Under the pieces are notes generated by a model. It worked only from the letters and a program-made list of their open reading frames with translations, searched no databases and was not told the DNA's origin. A stretch of 36,014 bases of DNA from Deltaproteobacteria bacterium (GTDB taxonomy: Bacteria > Desulfobacterota > GWC2-55-46): contig JACRCH010000033.1 in NCBI GenBank assembly GCA_016219115.1, positions 1 to 36,014 of the forward strand, written 5' to 3'. A program made the translations under genes and the position numbers. Within the stretch, counting starts at the first letter, position 1. Each line of letters begins with the position of its first letter. Of this stretch, positions 1 to 10,117 are shown one piece after another.

Positions 1-1
1 C

Positions 2-787
<786 letters not shown>

Positions 788-851
788 AAGGGCCGCAGAC
801 GTTGAACATAAACAAAAATCCCTAAGAAAAGAAGCAGCACGGAGTTAAAGG

Positions 852-1163
852 GTGGATAACCAGAAGATAAGGATAAGACTTAAGGCGTTCGATCACAGGC
901 TTCTTGACAGGTCTGTAAAAGAGATCGTCGATACAGCCAAAAGGACAGGCGCGAGGATCAAGGGGCCGATTCCGCTGCCCACGAGGATCAACAAGTTCTG
1001 CGTCTTGCGCTCTCCCCACGTCGACAAGAAGAGCAGGGAGCAGTTCGAGATAAGGACGCACAAGAGGCTCATGGACATCATGGAGCCCTCGCAGAACACC
1101 GTTGACGCGCTGATGAAGCTGGACCTCCCGGCAGGCGTCGATGTCGAGATAAAGCTCGACTAG
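852..1163 (+). CDS. rpsJ: 30S ribosomal protein S10
   Basis: Component of the 30S head and also, in the NusB complex, a transcription antitermination factor. The 103 residues match S10 from end to end: [16 protein letters not shown] at the start, GPIPLPTR in the middle, and the [18 protein letters not shown] end. The start is GTG, with GGAG at 841-844 seven bases upstream. It is the first gene of the S10 block, 64 nt after the tuf stop. No separate promoter is obvious in that gap, so read-through from tuf is possible. Confidence 0.98.
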   Translation: MDNQKIRIRLKAFDHRLLDRSVKEIVDTAKRTGARIKGPIPLPTRINKFCVLRSPHVDKKSREQFEIRTHKRLMDIMEPSQNTVDALMKLDLPAGVDVEIKLD

Positions 1164-1222
1164 TCTCCCGGGGCTATGAAGCCTTTAGTTCTTAAACAAA
1201 ATTGTGCTTAAAAATTTGCCAG

Positions 1223-1256
1223 GCGGCGGCCCTTGAATCGACTGCGGGCCCGCCGC
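1223..1256 (+). promoter_or_regulatory. GC-rich hairpin just upstream of rplC
   Basis: The arms GCGGCGGCCC (1223-1232) and GGGCCCGCCGC (1246-1256) form about ten base pairs with one bulged C and a 13-nt loop. No U-run follows, so it is not an intrinsic terminator. It ends a few bases before the rplC ribosome-binding site (AAGG at 1263-1266), a position where folding could affect rplC translation or mRNA processing. Function is inference. Confidence 0.45.
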
Positions 1257-1274
1257 GCTGAAAAGGTAAAGAAG

Positions 1275-1904
1275 ATGATAGAAGGCATTCTTGGAAAAAA
1301 AATCGGCATGACCCACATCTACTCCGAGGAAGGCGCGATGGTCCCCGTGACCGTCATAAAGGCCGGCAACTTCGTCGTCCAGAGGAAGACCAGGGAGAAA
1401 GAAGGGTACGACGCCGTGCAGGTAGGGTTCGGCGAGAAGAAGGAGTCAAGGGTGAATAAACCCATGAAGGGCCACTTCAAGAAGGCCGGCACCCCGTGCC
1501 TGTACCGTGTCATGGAGTTCAAGGGCACCGAGCTTGACAACTACAAGCCCGGCGCTCTCGTAAACTGCGCGGATGTCTTCAAGGTCGGGGACTTTATCGA
1601 CGTCTCGGGCGAGAGCAAGGGAAAGGGCTTCATGGGCTCGATGAGGAGGCACCACTTCAGCGGAGGGGCCGAATCGCACGGCTCGATGCACAACAGGGCC
1701 CCCGGCTCCATCGGCTCAAGCTCTGACCCTTCGAGGGTTTACAAGGGCATGAGGATGGCCGGCCACATGGGTTCCGACAACAAGACGGTACAGAACCTGA
1801 AGGTCGTGGGCATCAGAGCCGAGGAGAACGTCATCCTTGTGAAGGGAGCCGTTCCAGGCGCAGTAAACGGGTATGTGGTCATCAAGAAGGCCCTTAAGAA
1901 ATAA
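1275..1904 (+). CDS. rplC: 50S ribosomal protein L3
   Basis: Early-assembly 50S protein that reaches the peptidyl-transferase centre. From ATG at 1275 the product is 209 residues and opens MIEGILGKKIGMTHIY, the normal L3 start. The SKGKGFMGSMRRHHFSGG and HRAPGSIGSSSDPSRVYKGMRMAGHMG segments are the conserved extension and the modified-Gln region. An in-frame TTG at 1233 would add 14 residues with no family precedent and would lie in the upstream hairpin loop, so the ATG is preferred. An 84-nt AT-rich gap separates it from rplD. Confidence 0.97.
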   Translation: MIEGILGKKIGMTHIYSEEGAMVPVTVIKAGNFVVQRKTREKEGYDAVQVGFGEKKESRVNKPMKGHFKKAGTPCLYRVMEFKGTELDNYKPGALVNCADVFKVGDFIDVSGESKGKGFMGSMRRHHFSGGAESHGSMHNRAPGSIGSSSDPSRVYKGMRMAGHMGSDNKTVQNLKVVGIRAEENVILVKGAVPGAVNGYVVIKKALKK

Positions 1905-1988
1905 GTTCGTTTTTTTCAATATAAGGGTTGAGAAAACATTCCGGATTGTATATAGTAACAGTTTACAGAAAATTAAGGAATCGGGCAT

Positions 1989-2606
1989 ATGATGATAGAG
2001 GTTTTGAACAAGAAAGGGACAAAGGTATCCCAGATCGACCTGGACGAAAGCATCTACGGCGGGGAAGTGAAGGGTCACCTCTTCTACGAGGTCGTGAAGA
2101 TGCAGCTCGCCAAGAGGAGGGCCGGCACGGCTTCCACCAAGACGAAGGGCGAGGTAAGCGGCGGCGGCATCAAGCCGTGGAAGCAGAAAGGCACCGGGCG
2201 GGCCCGCTCAGGTTCCAACAGGAGCCCGGTCTGGAGACACGGCGGAACGGTCTTTGGTCCGCACCCGAGGGACTACTCCTACGCTCTGCCGAAGAAGGTC
2301 ATGAAAGAGGCGCTCAAGAACGCCGTGGCCTATAAGGTAAAAGAGGGCAAACTTAAGGTATACGACGCGATAGACCTGGATGCCCCCAAGAGCAAGCTCG
2401 CTCTGGAGATACTCAAGAATTCTAATCTCTCAAACGCTTTGATCGTCATCGACGGAGCAAACCGCAACCTGGAGCTTGCCGTAAGGAACCTTAAGGACTA
2501 CAAGCTCATCAACGCGCGCGGGGTCAACGTGTACGATATCCTGAACTACGACACTCTCGTCATGACAAAGAGCGCTTTTGAGAAAGTCGAGGCGATGATT
2601 CAATGA
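1989..2606 (+). CDS. rplD: 50S ribosomal protein L4
   Basis: L4 lines the polypeptide exit tunnel; in enterobacteria it also represses its own operon through the S10 leader. The 205 residues show the tunnel loop with [25 protein letters not shown], then [25 protein letters not shown]. Two adjacent ATG codons (1989, 1992) are possible starts. The last codons overlap the rplW start by four bases (ATGA), which implies translational coupling. Confidence 0.97.
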   Translation: MMIEVLNKKGTKVSQIDLDESIYGGEVKGHLFYEVVKMQLAKRRAGTASTKTKGEVSGGGIKPWKQKGTGRARSGSNRSPVWRHGGTVFGPHPRDYSYALPKKVMKEALKNAVAYKVKEGKLKVYDAIDLDAPKSKLALEILKNSNLSNALIVIDGANRNLELAVRNLKDYKLINARGVNVYDILNYDTLVMTKSAFEKVEAMIQ

Positions 2607-2893
2607 AGAACTATTATTCGATCATAAAATCCCCCGTTATCACGGAGAAATCGACGGCGAGCGTCGCCCAGGACAACAAAGTAGTCTTCTGGGTCGATGT
2701 AGATGCCAACAAGGGCGATGTGAAAGAGGCCGTCGAAAAGATTTTCAGCGTGAAGGTCTTGAGCGTCAACACACAGAGGGTACCCGGCAAGATCAAGAGG
2801 ATGGGCAAGTACGCCGGCCAAAAGCCCACCAGGAAAAAGGCCTACGTGTCACTCAAGGAAGGCGACAAGATAGAGATATTCGAGGGCGTTTAA
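2603..2893 (+). CDS. rplW: 50S ribosomal protein L23
   Basis: L23 sits at the tunnel exit and is the docking site for trigger factor and SRP. At 96 residues it has the usual length. It opens with YYSIIKSPVITEKST and has the internal loop VNTQRVPGKIKRMGKYAGQKP. It overlaps the rplD stop by four bases. It is followed after 44 nt by rplB. Confidence 0.97.
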   Translation: MKNYYSIIKSPVITEKSTASVAQDNKVVFWVDVDANKGDVKEAVEKIFSVKVLSVNTQRVPGKIKRMGKYAGQKPTRKKAYVSLKEGDKIEIFEGV

Positions 2894-2937
2894 GCCCGGG
2901 TTTTAAACGAACATAATTCATAAAGAAGAGACAACCA

Positions 2938-3762
2938 ATGCCAGTAAAAAAGTATAACCCGACATCACCGGCCATAAGAGAAAAGACGACCCTGGTATTC
3001 GAGGGCCTGACCAAAAAGCGCCCCGAGCGCAAGCTCACAAAGGCGGCCGTAAAGCGCACCGGCGGCAGAAACAGCTACGGAAGGGTCACCGTCCGCTGGA
3101 TAGGCGGAGGCCACAAGAGGCTCTACAGGTTGATAGACTTCAGAAGGGACAAGAGGGAGATCCCGGCCAGGGTCGCCGCCATCGAGTACGACCCGAACCG
3201 CACTGCCAACATAGCCCTCTTGAATTACGCGGACGGCGAGAAGAGATACATAATCGCACCCAACGACCTTAAGGTCGGGGACACCGTAGTGGCCGGGGCC
3301 GAGGCGGACATCAAGCCCGGTAACGCCCTTCCGTTAAAATCGATCCCGGTCGGCACCTTCGTCCACAATATCGAGATGAAGGTCGGCAAAGGCGGCCAGC
3401 TTGCCAGGACTGCGGGCGCCTACGCCCAGCTAATGGCCAAGGAAGGCAGCTACGCCACGATAAAATTGCCTTCAAACGAAGTGCGGTACGTACTACAGGA
3501 CTGCTACGCGACAGTCGGCCCGGTCGGAAACCTCGACCATGAGAACGTGACGATAGGTAAGGCCGGAAGGTCCCGCTGGCTCGGCAGAAACCCCAGGGTG
3601 AGGGGCGTGGCCATGAACCCGGTCGACCATCCGCACGGAGGCGGCGAGGGCAAGAGCAAAGGCGGCAACCATCCGACCAACCCGTGGGGAGTACCCACTA
3701 AGGGATACAAGACCAGAAGACGCACGGATTCGGACAAGTATATAATAACCAGGAGGAAGTAG
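2938..3762 (+). CDS. rplB: 50S ribosomal protein L2
   Basis: L2 bridges the subunits and is needed for peptidyl-transferase activity. The 274 residues start [14 protein letters not shown] and carry the diagnostic C-terminal [15 protein letters not shown] with the essential histidine, then [20 protein letters not shown]. Length is normal (E. coli 273). rpsS begins two bases after the stop, so the two are certainly co-transcribed. Confidence 0.98.
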   Translation: MPVKKYNPTSPAIREKTTLVFEGLTKKRPERKLTKAAVKRTGGRNSYGRVTVRWIGGGHKRLYRLIDFRRDKREIPARVAAIEYDPNRTANIALLNYADGEKRYIIAPNDLKVGDTVVAGAEADIKPGNALPLKSIPVGTFVHNIEMKVGKGGQLARTAGAYAQLMAKEGSYATIKLPSNEVRYVLQDCYATVGPVGNLDHENVTIGKAGRSRWLGRNPRVRGVAMNPVDHPHGGGEGKSKGGNHPTNPWGVPTKGYKTRRRTDSDKYIITRRK

Positions 3763-3764
3763 CT

Positions 3765-4052
3765 GTGCGTTCCTTAAAAAAAGGCCCGTTTGTAGACGCG
3801 CATCTGTTAAAGAAGGTTGAAAACGCCGGAGACGCCAGGACAAAGAAGGTCGTCAAGACCTGGTCCAGAAGGTCGATGGTAACCCCCGAGATGGTCGGGT
3901 TTACGATAGCGGTGCACAACGGCAAGAAGTTCGTCCCCGTTTTCGTCACCGAGAACATGGTCGGCCACAAGCTCGGCGAGTTTTCTCCGACACGCACCTT
4001 CCACAGCCACTCAGGCATCAAGAAGGCCAAGGTGCCGGGCGCGAAGGGTTAA
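3765..4052 (+). CDS. rpsS: 30S ribosomal protein S19
   Basis: S19 lies in the 30S head near the A-site tRNA. The 95 residues begin with GTG ([15 protein letters not shown]) and contain [46 protein letters not shown]-type sequence, typical of the family. AGGAGG at 3751-3756 within the end of rplB can serve as ribosome-binding site. The last 49 bases of the gene are repeated just downstream (see the tandem repeat at 4004-4140). Confidence 0.97.
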   Translation: MRSLKKGPFVDAHLLKKVENAGDARTKKVVKTWSRRSMVTPEMVGFTIAVHNGKKFVPVFVTENMVGHKLGEFSPTRTFHSHSGIKKAKVPGAKG

Positions 4053-4140
4053 CGGTTTGCGTTCGGTCGGCTGAAAACAGCCACTCAGGCATCAAGAAGG
4101 CCAAGGCGCCGGCGCGAAGGGTGTTCGGTCGGCTGAAAAC
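4004..4140 (+). repeat. Imperfect tandem duplication of the rpsS 3' end
   Basis: Bases 4004-4077 (end of rpsS, its stop codon and 25 nt of spacer) recur at 4078-4140. The shared parts are cagccactcaggcatcaag at the start of each unit and gttcggtcggctgaaaa at the end. The second unit lacks one G and a block of about ten bases that includes the TAA stop, and has a T-to-C change. It therefore looks like an old slippage or unequal-exchange duplication that has decayed. It enlarges the rpsS-rplV gap to 123 nt in an otherwise tight operon. Confidence 0.9.
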
Positions 4141-4175
4141 AGAAGTCACTCGTAAAAGGAGCAGGAAGCAAGAAA

Positions 4176-4508
4176 ATGGAAGCTAAAGCTATCGTGAGAT
4201 ATTTAAAGACTTCGCCGCAGAAGACTCGCCTTGTGGTGGACCTTATAAGGGGCAAGAAGGTCGACGAGGCCCTTACCATACTGAGATACAACGACAAGGC
4301 CGTAAGCCGCGACATATTGAAGGTCGTAAAAAGCGCCGTGGCCAACGCCGAGAACACCAAGAACCTGGATGTGGACAAGCTCTATGTCTCGAAAGCCTTC
4401 GTGGACTCGGGCCCGACGATGAAGAGAACCCACTCTAAGGCCATGGGCAGAGGGGCGCTCATAAGAAGAAGGTCAAGCCACGTTACCGTCGTTGTCGCTG
4501 AGAAGTAA
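4176..4508 (+). CDS. rplV: 50S ribosomal protein L22
   Basis: L22 shares the tunnel constriction with L4. The 110 residues open [27 protein letters not shown] and include the beta-hairpin [28 protein letters not shown]. The ATG at 4176 follows AGGAG at 4157-4161 and a second purine run. Its upstream spacer carries the decayed rpsS duplication. Confidence 0.97.
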   Translation: MEAKAIVRYLKTSPQKTRLVVDLIRGKKVDEALTILRYNDKAVSRDILKVVKSAVANAENTKNLDVDKLYVSKAFVDSGPTMKRTHSKAMGRGALIRRRSSHVTVVVAEK

Positions 4509-4573
4509 GGGGCCGCTGGCTTGCGCGGAAACTGTTAAATACCAATAAACTTGAGTTTGAATGGAGGCTATTT

Positions 4574-5233
4574 TTGGGTCAGAAGGTTCATCCGATAGGT
4601 TTTAGGCTTGGGATATCCAAGGGCTGGAGTTCAAGGTGGTACGGAGAAAAAAACTACGCTGAATTCGTTCACGAAGACCTGAAGCTCAGGAAGTTCGTGA
4701 AAAAGAAGCTCTTCCACGCGGGGATTTCCAGCATCGAGATTGAAAGGACCGCGAATAAAGTAAAGGTGATTATCAGAACGGCCAGGCCGGGGATAGTCAT
4801 CGGCAAGCGCGGCGCCGAGATCGATGTGATGAAAAAACAGCTCGCAAAGCTTACCGGCAGGGACGTCGACCTTGAGATAGTGGAAGTAAGAAAGCCCGAC
4901 ACGGACGCCCAGCTTGTAGCTGAAAACGTCGCTCTGCAGCTTGAGCGCAGGGTCTCTTTCAGAAGGGCGATGAAAAAGGCCGTCACCTCGACGATGAGGA
5001 TGGGCGGGAAAGGCATCAAGATAATGTGCGCCGGAAGGCTCGGCGGGGCCGAGATCGCGAGGTCAGAGTGGTACAGGGAAGGCAGGGTGCCTCTTCACAC
5101 TCTGAGGGCGGACATAGACTACGGTACCGCTGAAGCGCTTACGACTTACGGGATAATCGGCGTAAAAGTTCTGATATACAAAGGTGAAGTATTGCCGCAG
5201 TCAAAGGCTGTGGAAGAGAACGTCGCTCAGTAG
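4574..5233 (+). CDS. rpsC: 30S ribosomal protein S3
   Basis: S3 forms part of the mRNA entry channel. The 219 residues begin [21 protein letters not shown], have a KH domain with the [11 protein letters not shown] loop and end in the [10 protein letters not shown] region. The start is TTG at 4574, set by GGAGG at 4563-4567, six bases upstream; the conserved G-Q-K-V-H-P start fits no other codon. It is one of several UUG starts in this cluster. Confidence 0.97.
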   Translation: MGQKVHPIGFRLGISKGWSSRWYGEKNYAEFVHEDLKLRKFVKKKLFHAGISSIEIERTANKVKVIIRTARPGIVIGKRGAEIDVMKKQLAKLTGRDVDLEIVEVRKPDTDAQLVAENVALQLERRVSFRRAMKKAVTSTMRMGGKGIKIMCAGRLGGAEIARSEWYREGRVPLHTLRADIDYGTAEALTTYGIIGVKVLIYKGEVLPQSKAVEENVAQ

Positions 5234-5251
5234 GAAACGGGGAATATAGCC

Positions 5252-5665
5252 ATGTTAATGCCAAAGAAGATAAAATTCAGGAAACACCAGAGGGGCAAAA
5301 GAAGGGGACTCGCCCAGACAGGCTCGACCCTTTCCTTCGGCAACTACGGTCTTCAGGCCACCGTGTGCGGATGGCTCTCGACCAGGCAGATAGAGGCCGC
5401 AAGGATAGCGATGACCCGTTTCATCAAGAGGGGCGGAAAGATCTGGATAAGGGTATTCCCCGACAAGCCTGTGACAAAGAAGCCCGCCGAGACCAGGATG
5501 GGCAGCGGCAAGGGAGGCCCGGAGGACTGGGTATCGGTAATAAAGCCCGGAAGGATACTTTATGAGATGGAGGGCGTGACCGAGGAAGTGGCCCGTGAGG
5601 CCTTCAGGCTCGCGGCCCACAAGATATCGATCCCGACCAAGTTCATAAAGAGGGACCTGTTCTAA
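5252..5665 (+). CDS. rplP: 50S ribosomal protein L16
   Basis: L16 organises the A-site side of the 50S subunit. The 137 residues open [19 protein letters not shown] and contain [20 protein letters not shown] and the [15 protein letters not shown] segment diagnostic of L16/L10e. It starts 18 nt after rpsC. Length is normal. Confidence 0.97.
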   Translation: MLMPKKIKFRKHQRGKRRGLAQTGSTLSFGNYGLQATVCGWLSTRQIEAARIAMTRFIKRGGKIWIRVFPDKPVTKKPAETRMGSGKGGPEDWVSVIKPGRILYEMEGVTEEVAREAFRLAAHKISIPTKFIKRDLF

Positions 5666-5725
5666 GCCTGCTGACGAGATTTAAAAGAAGACCCGAAACA
5701 TAACCGAAAAAGGGAAATTGATAAT

Positions 5726-5920
5726 ATGAAACCGTCTGAAGTAAGAGGTATGTCTCCTGATGAGATGAAGGCGAAGGAGACGGAGCTCGCAAAAGAGCTT
5801 TTCAGCCTGCGCATGCGTCACACGACAAACCAGCTTGAAAACCCGCTTAAGCTCAGAGCGGTAAAGAGGGACATAGCCAGGATGAAGACGATCATCGCCG
5901 AGAAAGGGAGGGCCAAGTAA
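5726..5920 (+). CDS. rpmC: 50S ribosomal protein L29
   Basis: L29 is a small helical-hairpin protein next to L23 at the tunnel exit. The 64 residues ([43 protein letters not shown]) match it well. Its TAA stop shares one base with the rpsQ start, so the pair is coupled. Confidence 0.96.
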   Translation: MKPSEVRGMSPDEMKAKETELAKELFSLRMRHTTNQLENPLKLRAVKRDIARMKTIIAEKGRAK

Positions 5921-6183
5921 TGGCGGAGGCAAGGACAAACAGAAAGACCCTCATCGGCAGCGTCTTAAGCGGCGGCAAGATGGGCAAGACCGTCGTCGTG
6001 GCTATCGAGGAGTTGAGGAAGGACCCGTTCTACGGCAAGTACGTAAAGAGGCGCGTGAAGTACATGGCCCATGACGAGAAGAACGAGTGCAACGCCGGCG
6101 ACAAGGTTATGATCGTAGAGTCACGCCCGATAAGCAAACTGAAGAGATGGCGTGTTAAAGAAATACTGGAGAAGGCAAGATGA
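5920..6183 (+). CDS. rpsQ: 30S ribosomal protein S17
   Basis: S17 is a primary 16S rRNA binder with an OB fold. The 87 residues carry the signature [18 protein letters not shown] and the end [19 protein letters not shown]. It overlaps rpmC by one base and rplN by four (ATGA). Confidence 0.97.
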   Translation: MAEARTNRKTLIGSVLSGGKMGKTVVVAIEELRKDPFYGKYVKRRVKYMAHDEKNECNAGDKVMIVESRPISKLKRWRVKEILEKAR

Positions 6184-6548
6184 TACAGATTCGGTCGATA
6201 CTGGGCGTGGCTGACAACTCAGGCGCTAAAAAGGTCTCTTGCATAAAGGTGATCGGGGCGTCCAACAAGCTTTTCGCCGAGATTGGCGATATCATCGTCG
6301 CCAACGTCAAGGAGGCCATATTCGACGCCAAGGTTAAAAAAGGCGATGTCGTCAGGGCGGTGGTCGTCCGCACGGTAAAGGAGACCAGGCGCATCGACGG
6401 CTCTTACATCAAGTTCGACGAGAATTCGGTCGTCATCATAAACAAGGACAATGAGCCGATAGGCACCAGGATATTCGGGCCCGTGGCGAGGGAACTGAGG
6501 GCACGGAAGTTCATGAAGATCGTCTCGCTCGCTCCCGAGGTACTTTAG
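6180..6548 (+). CDS. rplN: 50S ribosomal protein L14
   Basis: L14 forms inter-subunit bridge contacts and is the docking site for the silencing factor RsfS. The 122 residues ([46 protein letters not shown] end) are full length. Four-base overlap with rpsQ. Confidence 0.98.
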   Translation: MIQIRSILGVADNSGAKKVSCIKVIGASNKLFAEIGDIIVANVKEAIFDAKVKKGDVVRAVVVRTVKETRRIDGSYIKFDENSVVIINKDNEPIGTRIFGPVARELRARKFMKIVSLAPEVL

Positions 6549-6585
6549 GTACAGGAACATAATTTAACTATAAGGGTCTATAAAG

Positions 6586-6906
6586 ATGCCATTCAAGATT
6601 AAAAAGGACGACCAGATAATGGTCATGACCGGCAAGGAAAGAGGAAAGACCGGCAAGGTTTCCAGGGTCAACCCTGAGAAGGCGACCGCCCTGGTCGAGA
6701 AGCTCAACATGGTAAAGCGCCACCAGAAGCCGTCTGCCAAGCACAAACACGGCGGAATCATCGAGAAGGAGGCGCCCATAGCCATCTCCAACCTCATGAT
6801 CCTGTGCGAAAAGTGCAAGGGACCGGTGAGGGCGGGCTATAAAGTATTGGACACCGGCAAAAAGGTAAGATACTGCAAAAAGTGCGGCGAGGTGCTCGAC
6901 AAATGA
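6586..6906 (+). CDS. rplX: 50S ribosomal protein L24, four-cysteine form
   Basis: L24 starts 50S assembly. The 106 residues hold the KOW motif near the start ([19 protein letters not shown]). The C-terminal half has two CxxC pairs (C74/C77 and C97/C100), which would form a zinc ribbon of the kind found in many L24 proteins outside the gammaproteobacteria. The stop overlaps the rplE ATG by four bases. Confidence 0.97.
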   Translation: MPFKIKKDDQIMVMTGKERGKTGKVSRVNPEKATALVEKLNMVKRHQKPSAKHKHGGIIEKEAPIAISNLMILCEKCKGPVRAGYKVLDTGKKVRYCKKCGEVLDK

Positions 6907-7448
6907 CTCCCAGGCTCAAAGAGAGATATACAAAAGAAGTCGTCCCGGCGATGATGAAAGAGTTCAAGTACAAGAGCGTCATGCAGGTGCCGAGACTTGA
7001 GAAGATCGTCGTTAACATGGGATTGGGCGAAGCGGTGAAGGAAGTAAAGGTCATCGACGCGGCCACCCGCGACATGAACATGATCACCGGGCAGAAACCC
7101 GTCGTGACGAAGGCCAAGAAGTCGATCGCCACCTTTAAGCTCAGGGTCGGCATGCCGATAGGCTGCATGGTGACGCTCAGAGGCCCCAAGATGTACGAGT
7201 TCTTCGACAGGTTCGTGAACTTCAGCGTCCCGAGGATCAGGGACTTCAAGGGGATGCCCGACAGGTCCTTCGACGGGCGCGGCAACTACACGATCGGGAT
7301 CAAAGAACAGATAATATTCCCGGAGATCGAGTACGACAAGATCGACAAGCTGAGGGGCATGAACATCACAATAGGCACTACGGCAAAGACCGACGAGGAA
7401 GCCAAGGCGCTCCTCAAGAACATGGGCATGCCGTTCAGAACCAAATAA
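6903..7448 (+). CDS. rplE: 50S ribosomal protein L5
   Basis: L5 binds 5S rRNA in the central protuberance. From the ATG at 6903, coupled to rplX by ATGA, the product is 181 residues: [56 protein letters not shown], and the [15 protein letters not shown] end region. An upstream in-frame GTG at 6882 lies inside rplX and is not needed. Confidence 0.97.
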   Translation: MTPRLKERYTKEVVPAMMKEFKYKSVMQVPRLEKIVVNMGLGEAVKEVKVIDAATRDMNMITGQKPVVTKAKKSIATFKLRVGMPIGCMVTLRGPKMYEFFDRFVNFSVPRIRDFKGMPDRSFDGRGNYTIGIKEQIIFPEIEYDKIDKLRGMNITIGTTAKTDEEAKALLKNMGMPFRTK

Positions 7449-7492
7449 TAAGCGCTTTTTAAATCAGATTGTTTTATACCGGAGGTTTTTAA

Positions 7493-7678
7493 TTGGCTAA
7501 AAAGTCACTCATAGCGAAAGCCAAAAGAAAGAAGAAGTTCCAGGTCAGGGAATACAACCGCTGCCCGATCTGCGGCAGGAGCAGGGCCTACTACAGAAAG
7601 TTCGACATGTGCAGGCTTTGCTTCAGGAAGATGGCGCTCAAAGGCGAGCTTCCGGGCGTGATAAAGTCCAGCTGGTAG
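7493..7678 (+). CDS. rpsN: 30S ribosomal protein S14, zinc-binding type Z
   Basis: The 61-residue short form of S14 (also called rpsZ) has two CxxC pairs, C24/C27 and C40/C43, that hold a zinc ion. The sequence [24 protein letters not shown] and the KSSW end are classic. The start is TTG at 7493, with GGAGG at 7481-7485 seven bases upstream. The following 81-nt spacer contains a small CCCCGG/CCGGGG hairpin (7701-7716). Confidence 0.97.
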   Translation: MAKKSLIAKAKRKKKFQVREYNRCPICGRSRAYYRKFDMCRLCFRKMALKGELPGVIKSSW

Positions 7679-7759
7679 TCTTTCCACTGGCGCGGACGAC
7701 CCCCGGTACTCCGGGGAGACCAAGTCAAGTTAATCTGAGACGAATGGAGAATTAGACAA

Positions 7760-8158
7760 ATGTCGATGACAGATCCGATAGCGGATATGCTAACCAGGAT
7801 TAGAAACGCGATAAGGGCGAGGAAGAGCGATTTTACCTTGCCCGCCTCAAACACGAAGGCCGAGATCGCCAAGATACTCAAGGAAGAGGGCTATATAAAG
7901 GACTTCAGTGTCCTCAAGGAAGAAAGCCGCTCCCTCATAAAGATACAGCTCAAGTACACCCCTTCAAAGAAGAGCTCGATATCGAACATCAAAAGGGTCA
8001 GTAAACCCGGCCTCAGGAAGTATGTCGGGAAAGAGGATATCCCGAAGGTCTTAAACGGCCTTGGGATCGCGATAATCTCCACTTCAAAGGGCGTTATGAC
8101 CGACAGGAAAGCAAGGGAACTCGGGGTAGGCGGAGAGCTTATCTGCACGGTCTACTAA
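7760..8158 (+). CDS. rpsH: 30S ribosomal protein S8
   Basis: S8 is a primary binder of 16S rRNA and the translational repressor of the spc operon in E. coli. The 132 residues start [17 protein letters not shown] and end with [22 protein letters not shown]. Full length; start ATG after a purine-rich stretch. Confidence 0.97.
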   Translation: MSMTDPIADMLTRIRNAIRARKSDFTLPASNTKAEIAKILKEEGYIKDFSVLKEESRSLIKIQLKYTPSKKSSISNIKRVSKPGLRKYVGKEDIPKVLNGLGIAIISTSKGVMTDRKARELGVGGELICTVY

Positions 8159-8203
8159 GATAACAGGGTTTAGAAACCAAGAGCTAAATATAAAGGGTCT
8201 GAA

Positions 8204-8755
8204 ATGTCAAGAATAGGCAAAAGAACAATCAGCGTTCCATCAGGCGTAAAGGTCTCCGTTGCCGGCGGGTTGGTAAAGGTGAACGGACCCAAGGGTTCCC
8301 TTGAGATGCCGTTAAGGCCTGAGATAAAGGTCGACCTTAAGGACTCCGTTCTTGAGGTAAAGAGGGCCGATGACAGCAGGTCGGCGAAATCCCTCCACGG
8401 CCTTACCAGGACCCTTATCGCAAACATGGTCAAGGGCGTGACCGAGGGCTTCCAGAAAAAGCTCGAGATAATCGGCGTGGGTTACAAGGCCGATGTCCAG
8501 GGCTCGAATGTGAACCTCTCGCTCGGGTATTCGCATCCGGTAAAGTACACCCTTCCCAAAGGGGTGACGGCCGCGGTGGACAAGCAGACGCTCATAACAC
8601 TGAGCGGGGCGGACAAACAAGCAGTCGGGCAGGTGGCCGCCGACATCAGGGCGTTCCGCAAACCCGAGCCGTACAAGGGCAAAGGCATCAAGTACTCTGA
8701 TGAAGTCATAAGAAGAAAGGCCGGCAAAGCGGGTAAGGCCGCCGGAGGTAAATAA
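8204..8755 (+). CDS. rplF: 50S ribosomal protein L6
   Basis: L6 lies near the GTPase centre. The 183 residues show two repeats of the L6 fold, the start [17 protein letters not shown] and the C-terminal motif [22 protein letters not shown]. Its stop shares one base with the rplR start. Confidence 0.98.
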   Translation: MSRIGKRTISVPSGVKVSVAGGLVKVNGPKGSLEMPLRPEIKVDLKDSVLEVKRADDSRSAKSLHGLTRTLIANMVKGVTEGFQKKLEIIGVGYKADVQGSNVNLSLGYSHPVKYTLPKGVTAAVDKQTLITLSGADKQAVGQVAADIRAFRKPEPYKGKGIKYSDEVIRRKAGKAGKAAGGK

Positions 8756-9126
8756 TGGAAGGCAGAATAGTAAAGCTTAACGGCTTACAGAGAAGAAAGA
8801 TAAGAGTCAGGAAGAAGGTCAAAGGCACTACCGAGAGGCCGAGATTGAGCGTGTTCAGGAGCAACAAGAACATATACGCCCAGGTCATCGACGACACGGC
8901 GGGAAAGACCCTGGCCGCGGTGTCGACCAGGAGCAAGGCCTACGCCGAGGCAGCCGGCAAAGACAGCAAGAAGGTCGGGGCCGCAAAGCTTGTCGGAAAG
9001 CTCATCGCAAAGATCGCTCTTGAGAAGGGCGTTACGAAGGTCGTCTTCGACAGGAGCGGCTACATATACCACGGCAGGGTCACTGCCCTGGCTGAAGGCG
9101 CCAGAGAAGGCGGGCTTCAGTTCTAA
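8755..9126 (+). CDS. rplR: 50S ribosomal protein L18
   Basis: L18 binds 5S rRNA with L5. The 123 residues include [20 protein letters not shown] and the end [26 protein letters not shown]. It starts with ATG overlapping the rplF stop by one base. The 100-nt gap to rpsE is longer than most gaps in the block and contains a TCTGAA/TTCAGA inverted repeat (9171-9200). Confidence 0.97.
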   Translation: MEGRIVKLNGLQRRKIRVRKKVKGTTERPRLSVFRSNKNIYAQVIDDTAGKTLAAVSTRSKAYAEAAGKDSKKVGAAKLVGKLIAKIALEKGVTKVVFDRSGYIYHGRVTALAEGAREGGLQF

Positions 9127-9226
9127 AGGCGGTAAGGGATCAAGGTCCGGCGGATTTAAGAGGAACATCATCTGAAAATGTGGTTTTTCTCCAATTCAGA
9201 ATGTGCATTGTGCAAGGAGGTTTTTT

Positions 9227-9724
9227 TTGGACAAGATTGACGCAAACGCCCTGGAATTGAAAGACAAGCTCGTATACCTCAACAGGGTTGCGAAGGTTGT
9301 CAAAGGTGGCAAGAGGTTCAGCTTCAACGCCATCGTCGTGGTCGGAGACGGCAAAGGCCATGTGGGGATCGGGCTCGGTAAGGCAAACGAAGTCCCGGAG
9401 GCCATAAGAAAGGCTATCGAGCAGGCCAAGAAAACACTCTGCCGCGTACCCGTCGAGGGAGGCACGATACCCTACGAGGTGACCGGGTGTTACGGCGCCG
9501 GCAGGGTATTTTTAAGGCCGGCTTCCGCCGGTACCGGAGTAATCGCCGGAGGCGCGGTGAGGGCGGTCATAGAGGCGGCCGGCATCCATAACGTTTTGAC
9601 TAAATGCATCGGCACCAGCAACCCCCACAACGTCGTGAAGGCCACGATGGAGGCCTTAAAGCTGCTGAGAAGCCCTGAGACGGTAGCCGAACTCAGAGGC
9701 AAGCGTGTCCAAGAGGTAAGGTAA
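9227..9724 (+). CDS. rpsE: 30S ribosomal protein S5
   Basis: S5 acts in the mRNA entry helicase and in decoding accuracy. The start TTG at 9227 gives 165 residues ([20 protein letters not shown] then the double-stranded-RNA-binding fold [21 protein letters not shown]). AAGGAGG at 9214-9220 sits six bases before it. A GTG at 9203 in frame would put the ribosome-binding site inside the protein. The second domain has [18 protein letters not shown], typical of S5. Confidence 0.96.
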   Translation: MDKIDANALELKDKLVYLNRVAKVVKGGKRFSFNAIVVVGDGKGHVGIGLGKANEVPEAIRKAIEQAKKTLCRVPVEGGTIPYEVTGCYGAGRVFLRPASAGTGVIAGGAVRAVIEAAGIHNVLTKCIGTSNPHNVVKATMEALKLLRSPETVAELRGKRVQEVR

Positions 9725-9726
9725 AG

Positions 9727-9912
9727 ATGGAACAGACATCACAGATAAAGATAACCCAGAGACAGCGCCCTTCCACTGAAAAGCAGAAGATCACGCTTCT
9801 TGGCCTCGGTTTAAGGAAGATGAACAGGTCGAAGGTCCTCAATGACACTCCCGCGGTAAGGGGCATGATATACAAGGTGGCGCACCTCGTGACCGTTGAG
9901 ACGGTGAAGTAG
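9727..9912 (+). CDS. rpmD: 50S ribosomal protein L30
   Basis: The 61 residues ([29 protein letters not shown], then [11 protein letters not shown]) match bacterial L30. It begins two bases after the rpsE stop. It is followed by an unusually long structured spacer before rplO instead of the normal close junction. Confidence 0.96.
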   Translation: MEQTSQIKITQRQRPSTEKQKITLLGLGLRKMNRSKVLNDTPAVRGMIYKVAHLVTVETVK

Positions 9913-9920
9913 AAGGTACC

Positions 9921-10080
9921 CGGCTTTTATTAAGCCGATAAAAGACCAGACTCCTGTCTGATGATGAATAGGCAGCCAGAAGGGCTCGATTGAAAATCGT
10001 AACAGAAGAAACCGCCGACTCCTGTCGGCGGAGTTTCACTTTTTTAACGGTCTGGCTACCCTGAGGATTTAAGCCAGGGT
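9921..10080 (+). promoter_or_regulatory. Structured spacer between rpmD and rplO, possible attenuator
   Basis: Several hairpins follow one another: CGGCTT/AAGCCG (9921-9937), CAGAC-TCCT-GTCTG (9947-9960), CGATT-GAA-AATCG (9987-9999), the terminator at 10012-10031, and ACCCTG/CAGGGT (10058-10080). The stretch TCTGGCT at 10051-10057 can pair with AGCCAGA at 9974-9980, TGGCT within it can pair with AGCCA at 10072-10076, and GTCTGG at 10050-10055 can pair with CCAGAC at 9946-9951. The pairings exclude one another, as in attenuators. The role is inference; no known riboswitch family is recognised. Confidence 0.5.
10008..10045 (+). terminator. Intrinsic terminator inside the spc block
   Basis: A perfect 8-bp stem CCGCCGAC (10012-10019) / GTCGGCGG (10024-10031) with a TCCT loop, extended by GAAA/TTTC, is followed by six T (10040-10045). 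It lies 100 nt after rpmD and before rplO and secY, so full termination here would cut off essential genes unless it is partial, controlled, or followed by a second promoter. Confidence 0.75.
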
Positions 10081-10117
10081 GGGTCCATAAAGAAAGCTTC
10101 AAAGGACGATAAATATC

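Noticed and set aside
9972-10037. tRNA-like segment (TTGAAAAT as in a tRNA-Phe anticodon loop) in the rpmD-rplO spacer
   Set aside because: Only three base pairs support the anticodon stem, and no acceptor stem, D arm or TTCGA T-loop is present.
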